A DNA stretch of 33,170 nt from Bacteroidales bacterium (GTDB lineage Bacteria > Bacteroidota > Bacteroidia > Bacteroidales > UBA932), in assembly GCA_017445015.1 (NCBI GenBank), contig JAFSVL010000030.1, forward strand, positions 1-33,170, given 5' to 3'. The position numbers and the translations under genes are program-made. Below the pieces are notes generated by a model. The model was not told where the DNA came from. It ran no database searches and was given only the letters and a program-made list of their open reading frames with translations. Positions 8,497-14,891 of the stretch are shown here, one piece after another. Within the stretch, counting starts at the first letter, position 1. The number at the start of each line of letters is the position of its first letter.

Positions 8497-9409
8497 GTTC
8501 CCAGGGCTTGATGGCGCTGTCCGTCAGGGCGGCGTCCTCCGTGAAAGTTTCTTTGTCCACCACGTTGGCCCGGATAAACCGGTCCATCAGCGGGTAATTG
8601 CGCATCATGGACCCGGCCACTTCATGTCCGATTCCCTTGAAACGGTAAATCGCGCAGGGGACGCCGGACTTCTCCAGCACCGGGAACAGGCAATGGCTGC
8701 CGGCAAAGCACAAGTTAAAGAAACTGATCTTTTTATAGGGGACAATCTTGTCGTCCATCCCGTGAAGGAGCAGCGTCGGCGCCGGGGCTGCCTGCCGGTA
8801 GCGGACCGCTCCCCTGTCCGAATACACCGCACCGGAAAAGGACACGACGCCCGCATAGGCAAAGTCCCGGGGCAGCACGGCGGAAAGCGCACCGCCGTTG
8901 CAGCGCTCCCAATCGGCCTGCAAGACCGTAATGGCCCCCGCCGAGGAGCCGCAGAGCACGATTTTCGCGGGATCGACACCCGTCGCCTCCGCATTGTCCA
9001 AAAGGAAAACGGTGGCGGAAAAGAGGTCCTCCACGGCCATGTCTATGGCCTTTTTCAGCAAATCGCGCTGGGCGATGCCCATCTTGGTCACGTCCTTGAG
9101 GCCGAGCCGGTAGTCGATGGCGACCACGCGGTAGCCGTCGTCCGTGAGCCGCTTGTAGAAAGGGATCAGGGACTCATGGTCCCGGTTTCCGGTCTTGAAT
9201 CCGCCTCCGAACACATAGAGCAGCGTCGGCATTCCCAGTCCTTCCGTTCCGGACGCCGGCGCATAAACATCCATCCAAAGCCCCTCGCTGCCGCGTTCGG
9301 CAAAAAGAAAAGTCGCCGAGGGGCGGATTGCCGGCTGCGCCTCCAGAGGCAGGCCGGGAGCCGCCAAAAGACCGGCGGAAAGCATCGTCGTCAGCAGTCG
9401 CTTCATCAT
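8456..9409 (-). CDS. Exported alpha/beta-hydrolase (esterase/lipase-like)
   Basis: 317 residues from the ATG at 9409, the first of two adjacent Met codons; the frame upstream has no domain. Residues 1-24 form a signal peptide (MMKRLLTTMLSAGLLAAPG). VFGGGFKTG resembles the HGGG oxyanion-hole motif, LCGSSAGA is a GxSxG nucleophile elbow, MDDKIVP should hold the acid and GIGHEV the catalytic histidine. This combination fits carboxylesterases of the hormone-sensitive lipase or BD-FAE kind; substrate unknown, deacetylation of plant or dietary glycans is possible. The start codon overlaps the stop of the nucleoside phosphorylase gene (ATGA), indicating translational coupling, and its 3' end overlaps clpC by 41 bp. 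Confidence 0.85.
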   Translation of the reverse strand: MMKRLLTTMLSAGLLAAPGLPLEAQPAIRPSATFLFAERGSEGLWMDVYAPASGTEGLGMPTLLYVFGGGFKTGNRDHESLIPFYKRLTDDGYRVVAIDYRLGLKDVTKMGIAQRDLLKKAIDMAVEDLFSATVFLLDNAEATGVDPAKIVLCGSSAGAITVLQADWERCNGGALSAVLPRDFAYAGVVSFSGAVYSDRGAVRYRQAAPAPTLLLHGMDDKIVPYKKISFFNLCFAGSHCLFPVLEKSGVPCAIYRFKGIGHEVAGSMMRNYPLMDRFIRANVVDKETFTEDAALTDSAIKPWELKSLDDIYSKSDQ

Positions 9410-10275
9410 AGTTGAGTCGCCAGGGTATCCAGGGAGAGCTGTATCAGGCCTTCGATTTTCCGTTTGTAATCGGGATTGCTGTCCTTGAGGAGACGGTTGG
9501 CAATGGCGCAGCACACCGTTCCGGCTTCGTGTCCGAGTTTGGCGGCCAGGCCGGCAAGCGCGGAACTCTCCATCTCGAAATTATTGATTTTCATCCCGCC
9601 GCAGCGGAAACTGGAAATCCGGTCCAGCATATCGGGCATCGCCAGCGGAAGACGCACCACACGCCCCTGCGGGCCATAGAAGCCGGGGGCGGAAATGGTC
9701 ATTCCCTGGATGGTGGTATCCTTGAAGGCCTCCGCCATACGTTCGGAAGCGCGCACGAAATACGGATCAGGCAGGCGGGGGTTCCAATCCATGTGCTTCT
9801 TGAACGCCTCCTCGAAATCCTCGAGGGACTCGCGGTCCGCATACCAGTTCATCAATCCGTCAAAGCCGATGGAGACCTTGGAAAAGACATAGGAACCGAT
9901 GGGGACATCCGGCTGAAGGGCACCGCAGGTACCGATGCGCAGGATGGAAAGGCTCCGGTGCTCCGCTTTGACCTCCCGCGTGGAGAAATCAATATTGGCC
10001 AGGGCATCCAGTTCGGTCATCACAATGTCGATATTGTCCGTACCGATACCGGTGGAAAGGAGGGTAAAACGCTTCCCTTTGTAGCTGCCCGTCACAGAGA
10101 CAAACTCGCGCGAAGCATTGCGGCATTCCACGCTGTCCAGGAATACGGACATCTGGGCCACCCGTCCGGGGTCGCCCACGACGATGACCCGGTCCGCCAG
10201 ATCCTCCGGCTTGATATGGATATGGAACGCGGATCCGTCGGGATTGATAATCAGTTCAGATTCAGGGATTCTCAT
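9406..10275 (-). CDS. Nucleoside phosphorylase, uridine phosphorylase-like
   Basis: 289 residues of the PNP_UDP_1 fold. VIVVGDPGRV near the N-terminus is the phosphate-binding loop, LLSTGIGTDNIDIV and LRIGTCGALQ are typical core motifs, and NNFEMESSAL near 235-245 carries the conserved ribose-binding Glu-Met-Glu-Ser. These enzymes split nucleosides with phosphate into base and ribose-1-phosphate for salvage in the cytoplasm. The motif set is closest to uridine phosphorylase, but base specificity cannot be read with certainty. It is third in a four-gene run, seven bases after the DUF4293 gene and overlapping the esterase. Confidence 0.87.
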   Translation of the reverse strand: MRIPESELIINPDGSAFHIHIKPEDLADRVIVVGDPGRVAQMSVFLDSVECRNASREFVSVTGSYKGKRFTLLSTGIGTDNIDIVMTELDALANIDFSTREVKAEHRSLSILRIGTCGALQPDVPIGSYVFSKVSIGFDGLMNWYADRESLEDFEEAFKKHMDWNPRLPDPYFVRASERMAEAFKDTTIQGMTISAPGFYGPQGRVVRLPLAMPDMLDRISSFRCGGMKINNFEMESSALAGLAAKLGHEAGTVCCAIANRLLKDSNPDYKRKIEGLIQLSLDTLATQL

Positions 10276-10281
10276 ACAGTG

Positions 10282-10710
10282 TTATTTTTTATGTTTCGCG
10301 GAACGCAGGCGGGAAGCGCTGCGCACCATCAGTTCATCGGCGTAGATACCCCTCAGGGCCAGCACGGCGAGGATGACCGCAATCAGCGGGAACACGGCGG
10401 TATAGCGGAAAACGAGCGCACTGTCCGCCGTAAAATAATCCCAGGCTATCCAGCCCTGGAGCCCGAGCGCCACCACCAGGGCCGCCGCCGTCAGGCGCAG
10501 CTGCAGCATCCTGCGGGAAAAACTGAAAAGGGCGGCGGCGAACCCCGCCACACTTACGCTCAGCAGCACCAGATACGGAAGTTTCTCTGTATAGCGGACG
10601 GGAAGCAGCTCACCGGCAGGACCGATGACCTCCGCCGCCACGCTCCAGAAGAGCGACACGAGCAGCGCGGTGGCCAGGGCCAGGTAGAGGGTTTGTACTC
10701 TTTGCCACAT
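10282..10710 (-). CDS. DUF4293 family membrane protein
   Basis: 142 residues with the opening MWQRVQTLYL that is characteristic of the Bacteroidetes DUF4293 family. Four hydrophobic segments at about 7-27, 46-65, 72-90 and 100-118 predict a four-helix inner-membrane protein, ending in a basic tail (RSASRLRSAKHKK). The function of the family is unknown. It starts two bases after the stop of the LytTR gene, so the two are surely co-expressed. Confidence 0.82.
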   Translation of the reverse strand: MWQRVQTLYLALATALLVSLFWSVAAEVIGPAGELLPVRYTEKLPYLVLLSVSVAGFAAALFSFSRRMLQLRLTAAALVVALGLQGWIAWDYFTADSALVFRYTAVFPLIAVILAVLALRGIYADELMVRSASRLRSAKHKK

Positions 10711-10712
10711 GA

Positions 10713-11588
10713 CTATCTTGAATTAAATCGGTTAAGCACGGCTTCCTCATAGGTCTTGGAGATCGGGATGGGCTCCACGCCGGCGGCGTCCAGCGTAAGA
10801 TAGTAGCCGTCCTTCTCGCTGGAGAGGACCTCCACCTTGTTGATATTTACCAGGAATTTGCGGTGGCAGCGCACCAGGTCGCTGTCCACGAAACTCTCTT
10901 CGATGGTCTTGAGCCGGCAGCGCAGCATATACTGTTTCATCGCTCCGGAAGCATCCGAATACCAGACCTTGACATAGTTGTCGTCAGACTCGATGTAGTA
11001 GAGCTTGTCCTGCGTCAGGGAAAGTTTGATGACACCGGCGTTGTCGAAAAGCGTGATGCGTTTCTCATCCTGCGGACCGATGGGCAGGTCCGTCACCACC
11101 GAAGAATAATTCATCAGCCGCATCGTATTATTCTTATCCTCGATGGCAAAGTACTGTCCGATAAGGATATACGGAACCCCGACCGCCACCGTCACAGCCA
11201 TCAGCGCACGGGCGAAGAGGGTTCCCGGAGGGATCGACGATGCGGGCAGGCCCAGCGACGGGGCGGCGACAGAGAGCCCCGTATAGAGCAACGCCACCGC
11301 AACGACTTCCGCCAGCAGCCAGAGGATATACCCCAGATAGGTGATGTGCTCGTCCCGGTTGATGTACATCAGGCGGCGGCTCAGGGAAAGCAGCGCGAGG
11401 CACAGGACATAGAAGCCGAGCATAACCCCGGATGACACCGCATCGTCCAGCGAAAACCAACTGCCCGTAAAGAAATGGCTCACCAGCAGGATACAGACCA
11501 GCGAAAAAAGCGCGGTGAAAAGCACCGTCGCCATCAACTGGTATTTTCCCAGCAGATATTTCGGTATCCTGTCGGAGAGCAAAAACAT
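10713..11588 (-). CDS. Membrane-anchored LytTR-domain DNA-binding regulator
   Basis: 291 residues from the ATG at 11588; a TTG two codons earlier lies inside the probable promoter. Four transmembrane segments (about 17-40, 52-72, 82-106, 124-146) are followed by a linker and a LytTR domain at about 180-285, with the typical YIESDDNYVKVW and RCHRKFLVNINKV segments. LytTR domains bind direct repeats upstream of target genes. There is no receiver or kinase domain, so the membrane part may sense the signal itself. It heads the operon LytTR, DUF4293, nucleoside phosphorylase, esterase and is divergent from fabF, with 50 bp between the two start codons. Confidence 0.87.
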   Translation of the reverse strand: MFLLSDRIPKYLLGKYQLMATVLFTALFSLVCILLVSHFFTGSWFSLDDAVSSGVMLGFYVLCLALLSLSRRLMYINRDEHITYLGYILWLLAEVVAVALLYTGLSVAAPSLGLPASSIPPGTLFARALMAVTVAVGVPYILIGQYFAIEDKNNTMRLMNYSSVVTDLPIGPQDEKRITLFDNAGVIKLSLTQDKLYYIESDDNYVKVWYSDASGAMKQYMLRCRLKTIEESFVDSDLVRCHRKFLVNINKVEVLSSEKDGYYLTLDAAGVEPIPISKTYEEAVLNRFNSR

Positions 11589-11591
11589 GCT

Positions 11592-11599
11592 CAAAGATA
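11592..11599 (-). promoter_or_regulatory. -7 promoter element of the LytTR operon
   Basis: TATCTTTG on the - strand ends three bases before the ATG at 11588, the same octamer as in front of gyrA and engB. The spacing would give an essentially leaderless transcript. A -33 box is not clear. Confidence 0.5.
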
Positions 11600-11610
11600 A
11601 GATTTTTTAA

Positions 11611-11622
11611 CTACATTTGTAG
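11611..11622. promoter_or_regulatory. Short dyad overlapping the fabF -7 element
   Basis: ctaca-tt-tgtag is a 12-bp palindrome with a two-base centre, located between the divergent LytTR and fabF start codons and overlapping TACATTTG. It could be an operator, or simply chance in AT-rich DNA. Confidence 0.35.
11612..11619 (+). promoter_or_regulatory. fabF -7 promoter element
   Basis: TACATTTG is a perfect TANNTTTG match, 19 bases before the fabF ATG at 11639, leaving room for a leader of about a dozen bases. No convincing -33 box. Confidence 0.6.
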
Positions 11623-11638
11623 CATAACGAAGGAAATT

Positions 11639-12886
11639 ATGAAAGGAAAACGCGTAGTAATTACCGGCATGGGAGTCCTTTCCTGCCTGGGGAACGACAT
11701 CAACAGCTTCTGGAAAAATCTCGTGGACGGCGTCTGCGGGATTGACTTCATCACGGAGTTCGATACCGACGCGCTTCCCGTCAAGATCGGCGGCAAGGTG
11801 CGCGGCTTCGACCCTCTGGAATTCGGCATGGACAAGGCCTTCATCCGCAAGCAGGATCCTTTCACGATTTATGCGATGGCGGCCGCCTGGCAGGCGTTCA
11901 AGGAGTCCGGGCTCGTATCCGGCGGAAACATCGATCCCTTCCGCCTGGGCGTTTACATCGGTTCCGGCGTGGGCGGGTTCACCGTCGCGCACCGGGAAAT
12001 CAACAAGATGTACGACGACCCTTCCGGCCGCTGGCTCTCCCCCATGTTCATCCCCACGATGATCTCGAATATCGCCAGCGGGCAGGTCGCCATCAAATTC
12101 GAGGCGAAAGGCCCCTGCATCGATATCGTCACCGCCTGTGCCACCTCCACCCATTCCATCGGCGAGGCCTACCGGACCATCAAGCACGGCTATGCCGATG
12201 CCATCGCCGCCGGCGGCACGGACAACTGCACCATCCCCCTCGGACTGGTGGGATTCGGGAACCTGAAAGCGCTTTCCCGGGCGACCGACCCCAAATATGC
12301 CTCGCTTCCCTTCAACCTGAACCGCGGCGGATTCGTGATGGCGGACGGGGCGTCCGTACTGATCCTGGAAGAATACGAGCACGCGAAGGCACGCGGCGCA
12401 AAAATCTATGCCGAGATGGTGGGCTACGGCAGTACCTGCGACGCTTTCCATGCCACGGCGCCGCGGCCCGACGGCAGCACCCAGGCACGATGCATTACCG
12501 ATGCCTGCGAGGAAGCGGAATTCGATGCGGCGAAAGATACGGTCTATATCAACGCCCACGGTACCGGTACCAAATTGAACGACGTCGCGGAAACGATTGC
12601 CTACAAAAACGCGTTCGGGGATTTCGCCTACAAGTGCCATATCTCATCGACGAAATCCATGCACGGGCACATGCTCGGGGCCACCGGCTCCACGGAGGCC
12701 ATTGCAGCGATCCTTGCGCTGCACGACGGAATCGTACCGCCGACCATCAATCTCGATACCCCGGATCCGGAATGCGACCTGGACTACACGCCCTGCAAGG
12801 CCGTCAAGGCGGACATTACCCTCTCCTTAAGCGATTCCTTCGGATTCGGGGGGCACAACGCCTGCCTGGCGTTCAGGCGTCCCTGA
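11639..12886 (+). CDS. fabF: 3-oxoacyl-ACP synthase II (KAS II)
   Basis: 415 residues, normal for FabF. The enzyme condenses malonyl-ACP with a growing acyl-ACP in type II fatty-acid synthesis. The Cys-His-His triad is visible: Cys in DIVTACATSTHS (near 163), His in NAHGTGTKLND (near 304) and His in STKSMHGHMLGATGS (near 341), and the C-terminus ends with the glycine-rich FGFGGHN. It stands alone, without acpP next to it, so it may be a second KAS of the genome. Its stop codon sits in a perfect 10-bp inverted repeat whose right arm is also the start of the tandem repeats that follow. Confidence 0.95.
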   Translation: MKGKRVVITGMGVLSCLGNDINSFWKNLVDGVCGIDFITEFDTDALPVKIGGKVRGFDPLEFGMDKAFIRKQDPFTIYAMAAAWQAFKESGLVSGGNIDPFRLGVYIGSGVGGFTVAHREINKMYDDPSGRWLSPMFIPTMISNIASGQVAIKFEAKGPCIDIVTACATSTHSIGEAYRTIKHGYADAIAAGGTDNCTIPLGLVGFGNLKALSRATDPKYASLPFNLNRGGFVMADGASVLILEEYEHAKARGAKIYAEMVGYGSTCDAFHATAPRPDGSTQARCITDACEEAEFDAAKDTVYINAHGTGTKLNDVAETIAYKNAFGDFAYKCHISSTKSMHGHMLGATGSTEAIAAILALHDGIVPPTINLDTPDPECDLDYTPCKAVKADITLSLSDSFGFGGHNACLAFRRP

Positions 12887-12891
12887 ACGCC
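12868..12891 (+). other. Hairpin spanning the fabF stop codon
   Basis: ggcgttcagg (12868-12877) is perfectly complementary to cctgaacgcc (12882-12891) with loop cgtc. The fabF TGA (12884-12886) is in the right arm. No T run follows, so it is not a classical intrinsic terminator. Confidence 0.65.
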
Positions 12892-13045
12892 ATTATGATC
12901 CATTAGGGGATGGTTCCCCTAAAACCCTTCTGTCGCGGCATTGCCGCTCCGAATCCCGGCGGACCTGAACGCCATTATGATCCATTAGGGGATGGTTCCC
13001 CTAAAACCCCTCTGTCGCGGCGCCGCCGCTCCGAATCCCGGCGGA
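12882..13045. repeat. 82-bp tandem duplication after fabF
   Basis: Unit 1 (12882-12963) and unit 2 (12964-13045) differ at only a few bases. Each unit has an 8-bp hairpin ttaggggatggttcccctaa (12903-12922; 12985-13004) and a second hairpin: gcggca-t-tgccgc in unit 1 (12935-12947), gcggcg-c-cgccgc in unit 2 (13017-13029). In the second hairpin an A-T pair is replaced by G-C with both strands changed. A partial third start, cctgaacgc, lies at 13046. Confidence 0.9.
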
Positions 13046-13172
13046 CCTGAACGCGACACCTTTTTTTTTATGAGACTGTCCGCGGGAGTTGCCTCTGAAG
13101 CGACTAAGCTCCTGCGTAGTAGGAGCTGAAGGGGCTCTCCCGCGGGCCTGAACGCCAAACCTTTTGATGAGA
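13046..13172. repeat. Direct repeats (about 25-30 bp) flanking a hairpin block
   Basis: cctgaacgc...acctttt...atgagac begins at 13046 and again at 13147, 101 bp apart; the first copy has a longer T run. Both begin with the same nine bases that open each 82-bp unit. The hairpin at 13080-13145 lies between them. Confidence 0.65.
13080..13145. other. Nested hairpin
   Basis: Outer arms ccgcgggag (13080-13088) and ctcccgcgg (13137-13145) are perfectly complementary; inside, agctcct (13107-13113) pairs with aggagct (13121-13127) around a 7-base loop. A related block, ggagctgaaggg, recurs at 13580-13591 near prfA. Confidence 0.65.
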
Positions 13173-13198
13173 CGCAGCACAAAAGGGAGCGGAAGCGG

Positions 13199-13273
13199 CC
13201 CGCAAGATACAAGGTAGTGCGCAGCAATGACGCAGGAGATTGTGGGGGGGCCGGAGTGAGCAAGGCGAACGGA
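13199..13273. repeat. Dispersed structured element, copy B
   Basis: Ungapped match of about 59 of 75 positions to 25-99. The closing stem is cccgcaa (13199-13205) with ttgtggg (13240-13246), one G-U pair, with exactly the same 41-base arm spacing as in copy A. Three base pairs have changed on both sides compared with copy A (A-T to C-G, C-G to A-T, G-C to A-T). The central loop cgcag and the block ggagtgagc are conserved. A separate hairpin, cgggta-cag-tacccg, follows at 13281-13295. Confidence 0.78.
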
Positions 13274-13280
13274 GTTCCGA

Positions 13281-13295
13281 CGGGTACAGTACCCG
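13281..13295. other. Small hairpin after structured element B
   Basis: cgggta (13281-13286) and tacccg (13290-13295) are perfect complements around the loop cag. It is at the place where copy A has the palindrome ggagctcc (108-115), so a 3' hairpin may be a loosely conserved part of the element. Confidence 0.5.
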
Positions 13296-13416
13296 AACGC
13301 CCGGAGGCAGCCGCAATCCAAACATCATTGAGCTTCCCTGCCCGTTAAAGGTAGGATACTACAATACAATGGGACAGCAATCTCTTCAAAACCGGCCAAA
13401 AACGCGCCGTTCGCTG

Positions 13417-13424
13417 TACCTTTG
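13417..13424 (+). promoter_or_regulatory. Possible promoter of a short RNA
   Basis: TACCTTTG matches the TANNTTTG motif and lies just before a strong hairpin followed by six T residues (13444-13466). No -33 box is evident, and the match may be chance. Confidence 0.3.
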
Positions 13425-13434
13425 GGTGAGCAGG

Positions 13435-13540
13435 TCCGGCAACCCCCGAATTTCGGGGCGTTTTTTGCCAGGTTTCCGGACCTCGGGTCCTGCAACCCCG
13501 AAGAAATTGCCGCTTTTTTGCCAGGTTTCCGGACCTCGGG
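13435..13540. repeat. 53-bp imperfect tandem repeat
   Basis: Unit 1 (13435-13487) and unit 2 (13488-13540) share their last 27 bases exactly (13461-13487 and 13514-13540, starting with six T) and most of their first 12; the middle differs. Unit 1 has the intact terminator hairpin, unit 2 only a weak 4-bp remnant (gcaa/ttgc). Right after it gggctgaagaac occurs twice. Confidence 0.85.
13444..13466 (+). terminator. Intrinsic-terminator-like hairpin with T run
   Basis: ccccgaa (13444-13450) pairs with ttcgggg (13452-13458), followed by cg and six T (13461-13466). It is about 560 bp beyond fabF on the same strand. An additional outer stem aggtccgg (13432-13439) with ccggacct (13476-13483) encloses it. 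Confidence 0.65.
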
Positions 13541-13610
13541 CTGAAGAACGGGCTGAAGAACAGGGCAACGGACGGGCGCGGAGCTGAAGGGCTCTGTCGC
13601 GGATGTGATA

Positions 13611-14699
13611 CTACTCCCCGGCTTCTTTGAGGCGTTCGGCGTTTTCGGCCACCTGAAGCTGATCGATACAGTCCTGGATGTCTCCGTCCATAAAGACGGG
13701 CAGATTGAACATGCTCCAGCCGGTGCGATGGTCCGTCACACGGCCCTGGGGATAGTTATAAGTACGGATCTTGGCGGAACGGTCGCCGGTAGAGACCATC
13801 GTCTTGCGCTTGGCAGAAATCTCGTCGAGGTATTTCTGATGTTCCAGGTTATAGAGACGGGTCCGGAGTTCCTCGAAGGCGCGGTCCTTGTTCTTGAGCT
13901 GCGAGCGTTCCTCCTGGCACTGCACCACGAGTCCCGTGGGGATGTGCGTCAGGCGCACGGCGGAATAGGTCGTATTCACCCCCTGGCCGCCGGGGCCGGA
14001 AGAACAGAACAGGTCGAGCCGGATATCGTCCCAACTCAAATCCACATCGAATTCGCCGGCTTCGGGGAATACGGCCACGGAGGCCGCTGAGGTCTGGATG
14101 CGCCCCTGCGTTTCGGTCTGGGGCACGCGCTGCACGCGATGCACGCCGGACTCATATTTCATCGTACCGTAAACCGTATCGCCGGTAAGTTTGAAAACGA
14201 TCTGCTTATAGCCGCCGGAAGTGCCGGGCGTCTGGTCGGTAACCTCCAGTTTCCAGCCCTTGGATTCGGCGTAATGGGCATACATGCGGAACAGGTCGCC
14301 CGCAAAGATGGCCGCTTCGTCGCCGCCGGTACCACCGCGGATTTCCACGATGGCATTCTTGGCGTCGTCGGGGTCAGCGGGGATGAGCAGCAGGCGGATG
14401 CGCTGCTCCATTTCGGGCAGCTTCGGCTCGATTTCACCGATTTCCTCGCGTGCCATCTCCTTCAGTTCATCGTCCTTCTCGTTGAGCAGGATATCCTTGG
14501 CCGACGCAAGGTCGGAGAGCATCTTCTTGTATTCCAGTCCCGCAGCGATAATCGGCTCCAGTTCCTTATAATCCTTGTTCAACTGGACATAACGCTTCAT
14601 ATCCTGCATCACTTCAGGGCTTGCCAGCTGGTCCTGCAGCGACTGGAACTTGTCCTGCAGCGACAATACCTTATCCAACAAATTATTATTTTCTGCCAT
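13611..14699 (-). CDS. prfA: Peptide chain release factor 1
   Basis: 362 residues from the ATG at 14699, where homology begins (MAENNNLLDKVLSLQDKF); the frame continues open upstream without family similarity. RF1 reads UAA and UAG and triggers peptide release. The stop-recognition tripeptide is PQT in RVPQTETQGRI (PxT as in RF1, not SPF as in RF2), and the catalytic GGQ is in SSGPGGQGVNTT near residue 230. The PCRF domain with its long N-terminal helices fills about 10-140. It follows the 13-gene chain on the same strand but is separated from it by 191 bp containing a very long inverted repeat. Confidence 0.96.
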   Translation of the reverse strand: MAENNNLLDKVLSLQDKFQSLQDQLASPEVMQDMKRYVQLNKDYKELEPIIAAGLEYKKMLSDLASAKDILLNEKDDELKEMAREEIGEIEPKLPEMEQRIRLLLIPADPDDAKNAIVEIRGGTGGDEAAIFAGDLFRMYAHYAESKGWKLEVTDQTPGTSGGYKQIVFKLTGDTVYGTMKYESGVHRVQRVPQTETQGRIQTSAASVAVFPEAGEFDVDLSWDDIRLDLFCSSGPGGQGVNTTYSAVRLTHIPTGLVVQCQEERSQLKNKDRAFEELRTRLYNLEHQKYLDEISAKRKTMVSTGDRSAKIRTYNYPQGRVTDHRTGWSMFNLPVFMDGDIQDCIDQLQVAENAERLKEAGE

Positions 14700-14813
14700 A
14701 TCTTTTTCTTCCTTTTTATTATCTGATATTGTATTTAGAGACAATGAAAAAATTACCCGCGTCACTTTTGTCGCCTGTGCCACCCGTTAATTTCTTCATC
14801 GTCACTTACTCCT

Positions 14814-14891
14814 GAAACAGACTGTGAGAGCGGGCGCTTGTTGCTTCGCAACCCTATCCGGGTAAATGCGCCCGCTCTCACAGTCTGTTTC
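14814..14891. other. Perfect 24-bp inverted repeat with two hairpins in its loop
   Basis: The arms 14814-14837 and 14868-14891 are exact reverse complements over 24 bp. The 30-base loop contains gttgc-ttc-gcaac (14840-14852) and an adjoining accc/gggt pairing (14851-14854 with 14860-14863), which compete at two bases, so a three-way junction is possible. The right arm ends on the first base of the stop codon of the upstream gene. No T run, no obvious target-site duplication, no gene inside. Confidence 0.9.

Larger units (their letters stand above)
12887..13610. other. Repeat-rich non-coding region between fabF and prfA
   Basis: 724 bp without a credible gene; the open frames here are repeat-derived, Arg/Pro-rich and match nothing known. 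From left to right: 82-bp tandem duplication, a nested hairpin flanked by direct repeats, copy B of the dispersed structured element with a following hairpin, an AT-richer stretch (about 13300-13400), a TANNTTTG-like octamer, a terminator-like hairpin inside a 53-bp tandem repeat, and a short GC-rich tail to prfA. Confidence 0.75.

Noticed and set aside
13461-13540. CRISPR-like arrangement: two exact 27-bp repeats with a 26-bp spacer
   Set aside because: Only two copies, the 'spacer' resembles the sequence before the first repeat (a 53-bp tandem repeat), and there are no cas genes.
12985-13587. Short frames in the repeat region on both strands (12985-13321 and 13240-13587)
   Set aside because: They translate repeat DNA into Arg/Pro/Ser-rich sequence without similarity, and shift frame between repeat units.
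14700-14783. N-terminal extension of RF1 to 14783
   Set aside because: The frame is open, but RF1 similarity starts at the ATG at 14699 and the extension is not similar to any RF1.
14814-14891. tRNA-like cloverleaf
   Set aside because: The closing stem is 24 bp, there is no T-arm consensus, anticodon arm or CCA; the resemblance is only the branched shape.
14814-14891. Ordinary intrinsic terminator for the upstream operon
   Set aside because: No T run on either side and a much longer stem than usual; kept as an unexplained structure instead.
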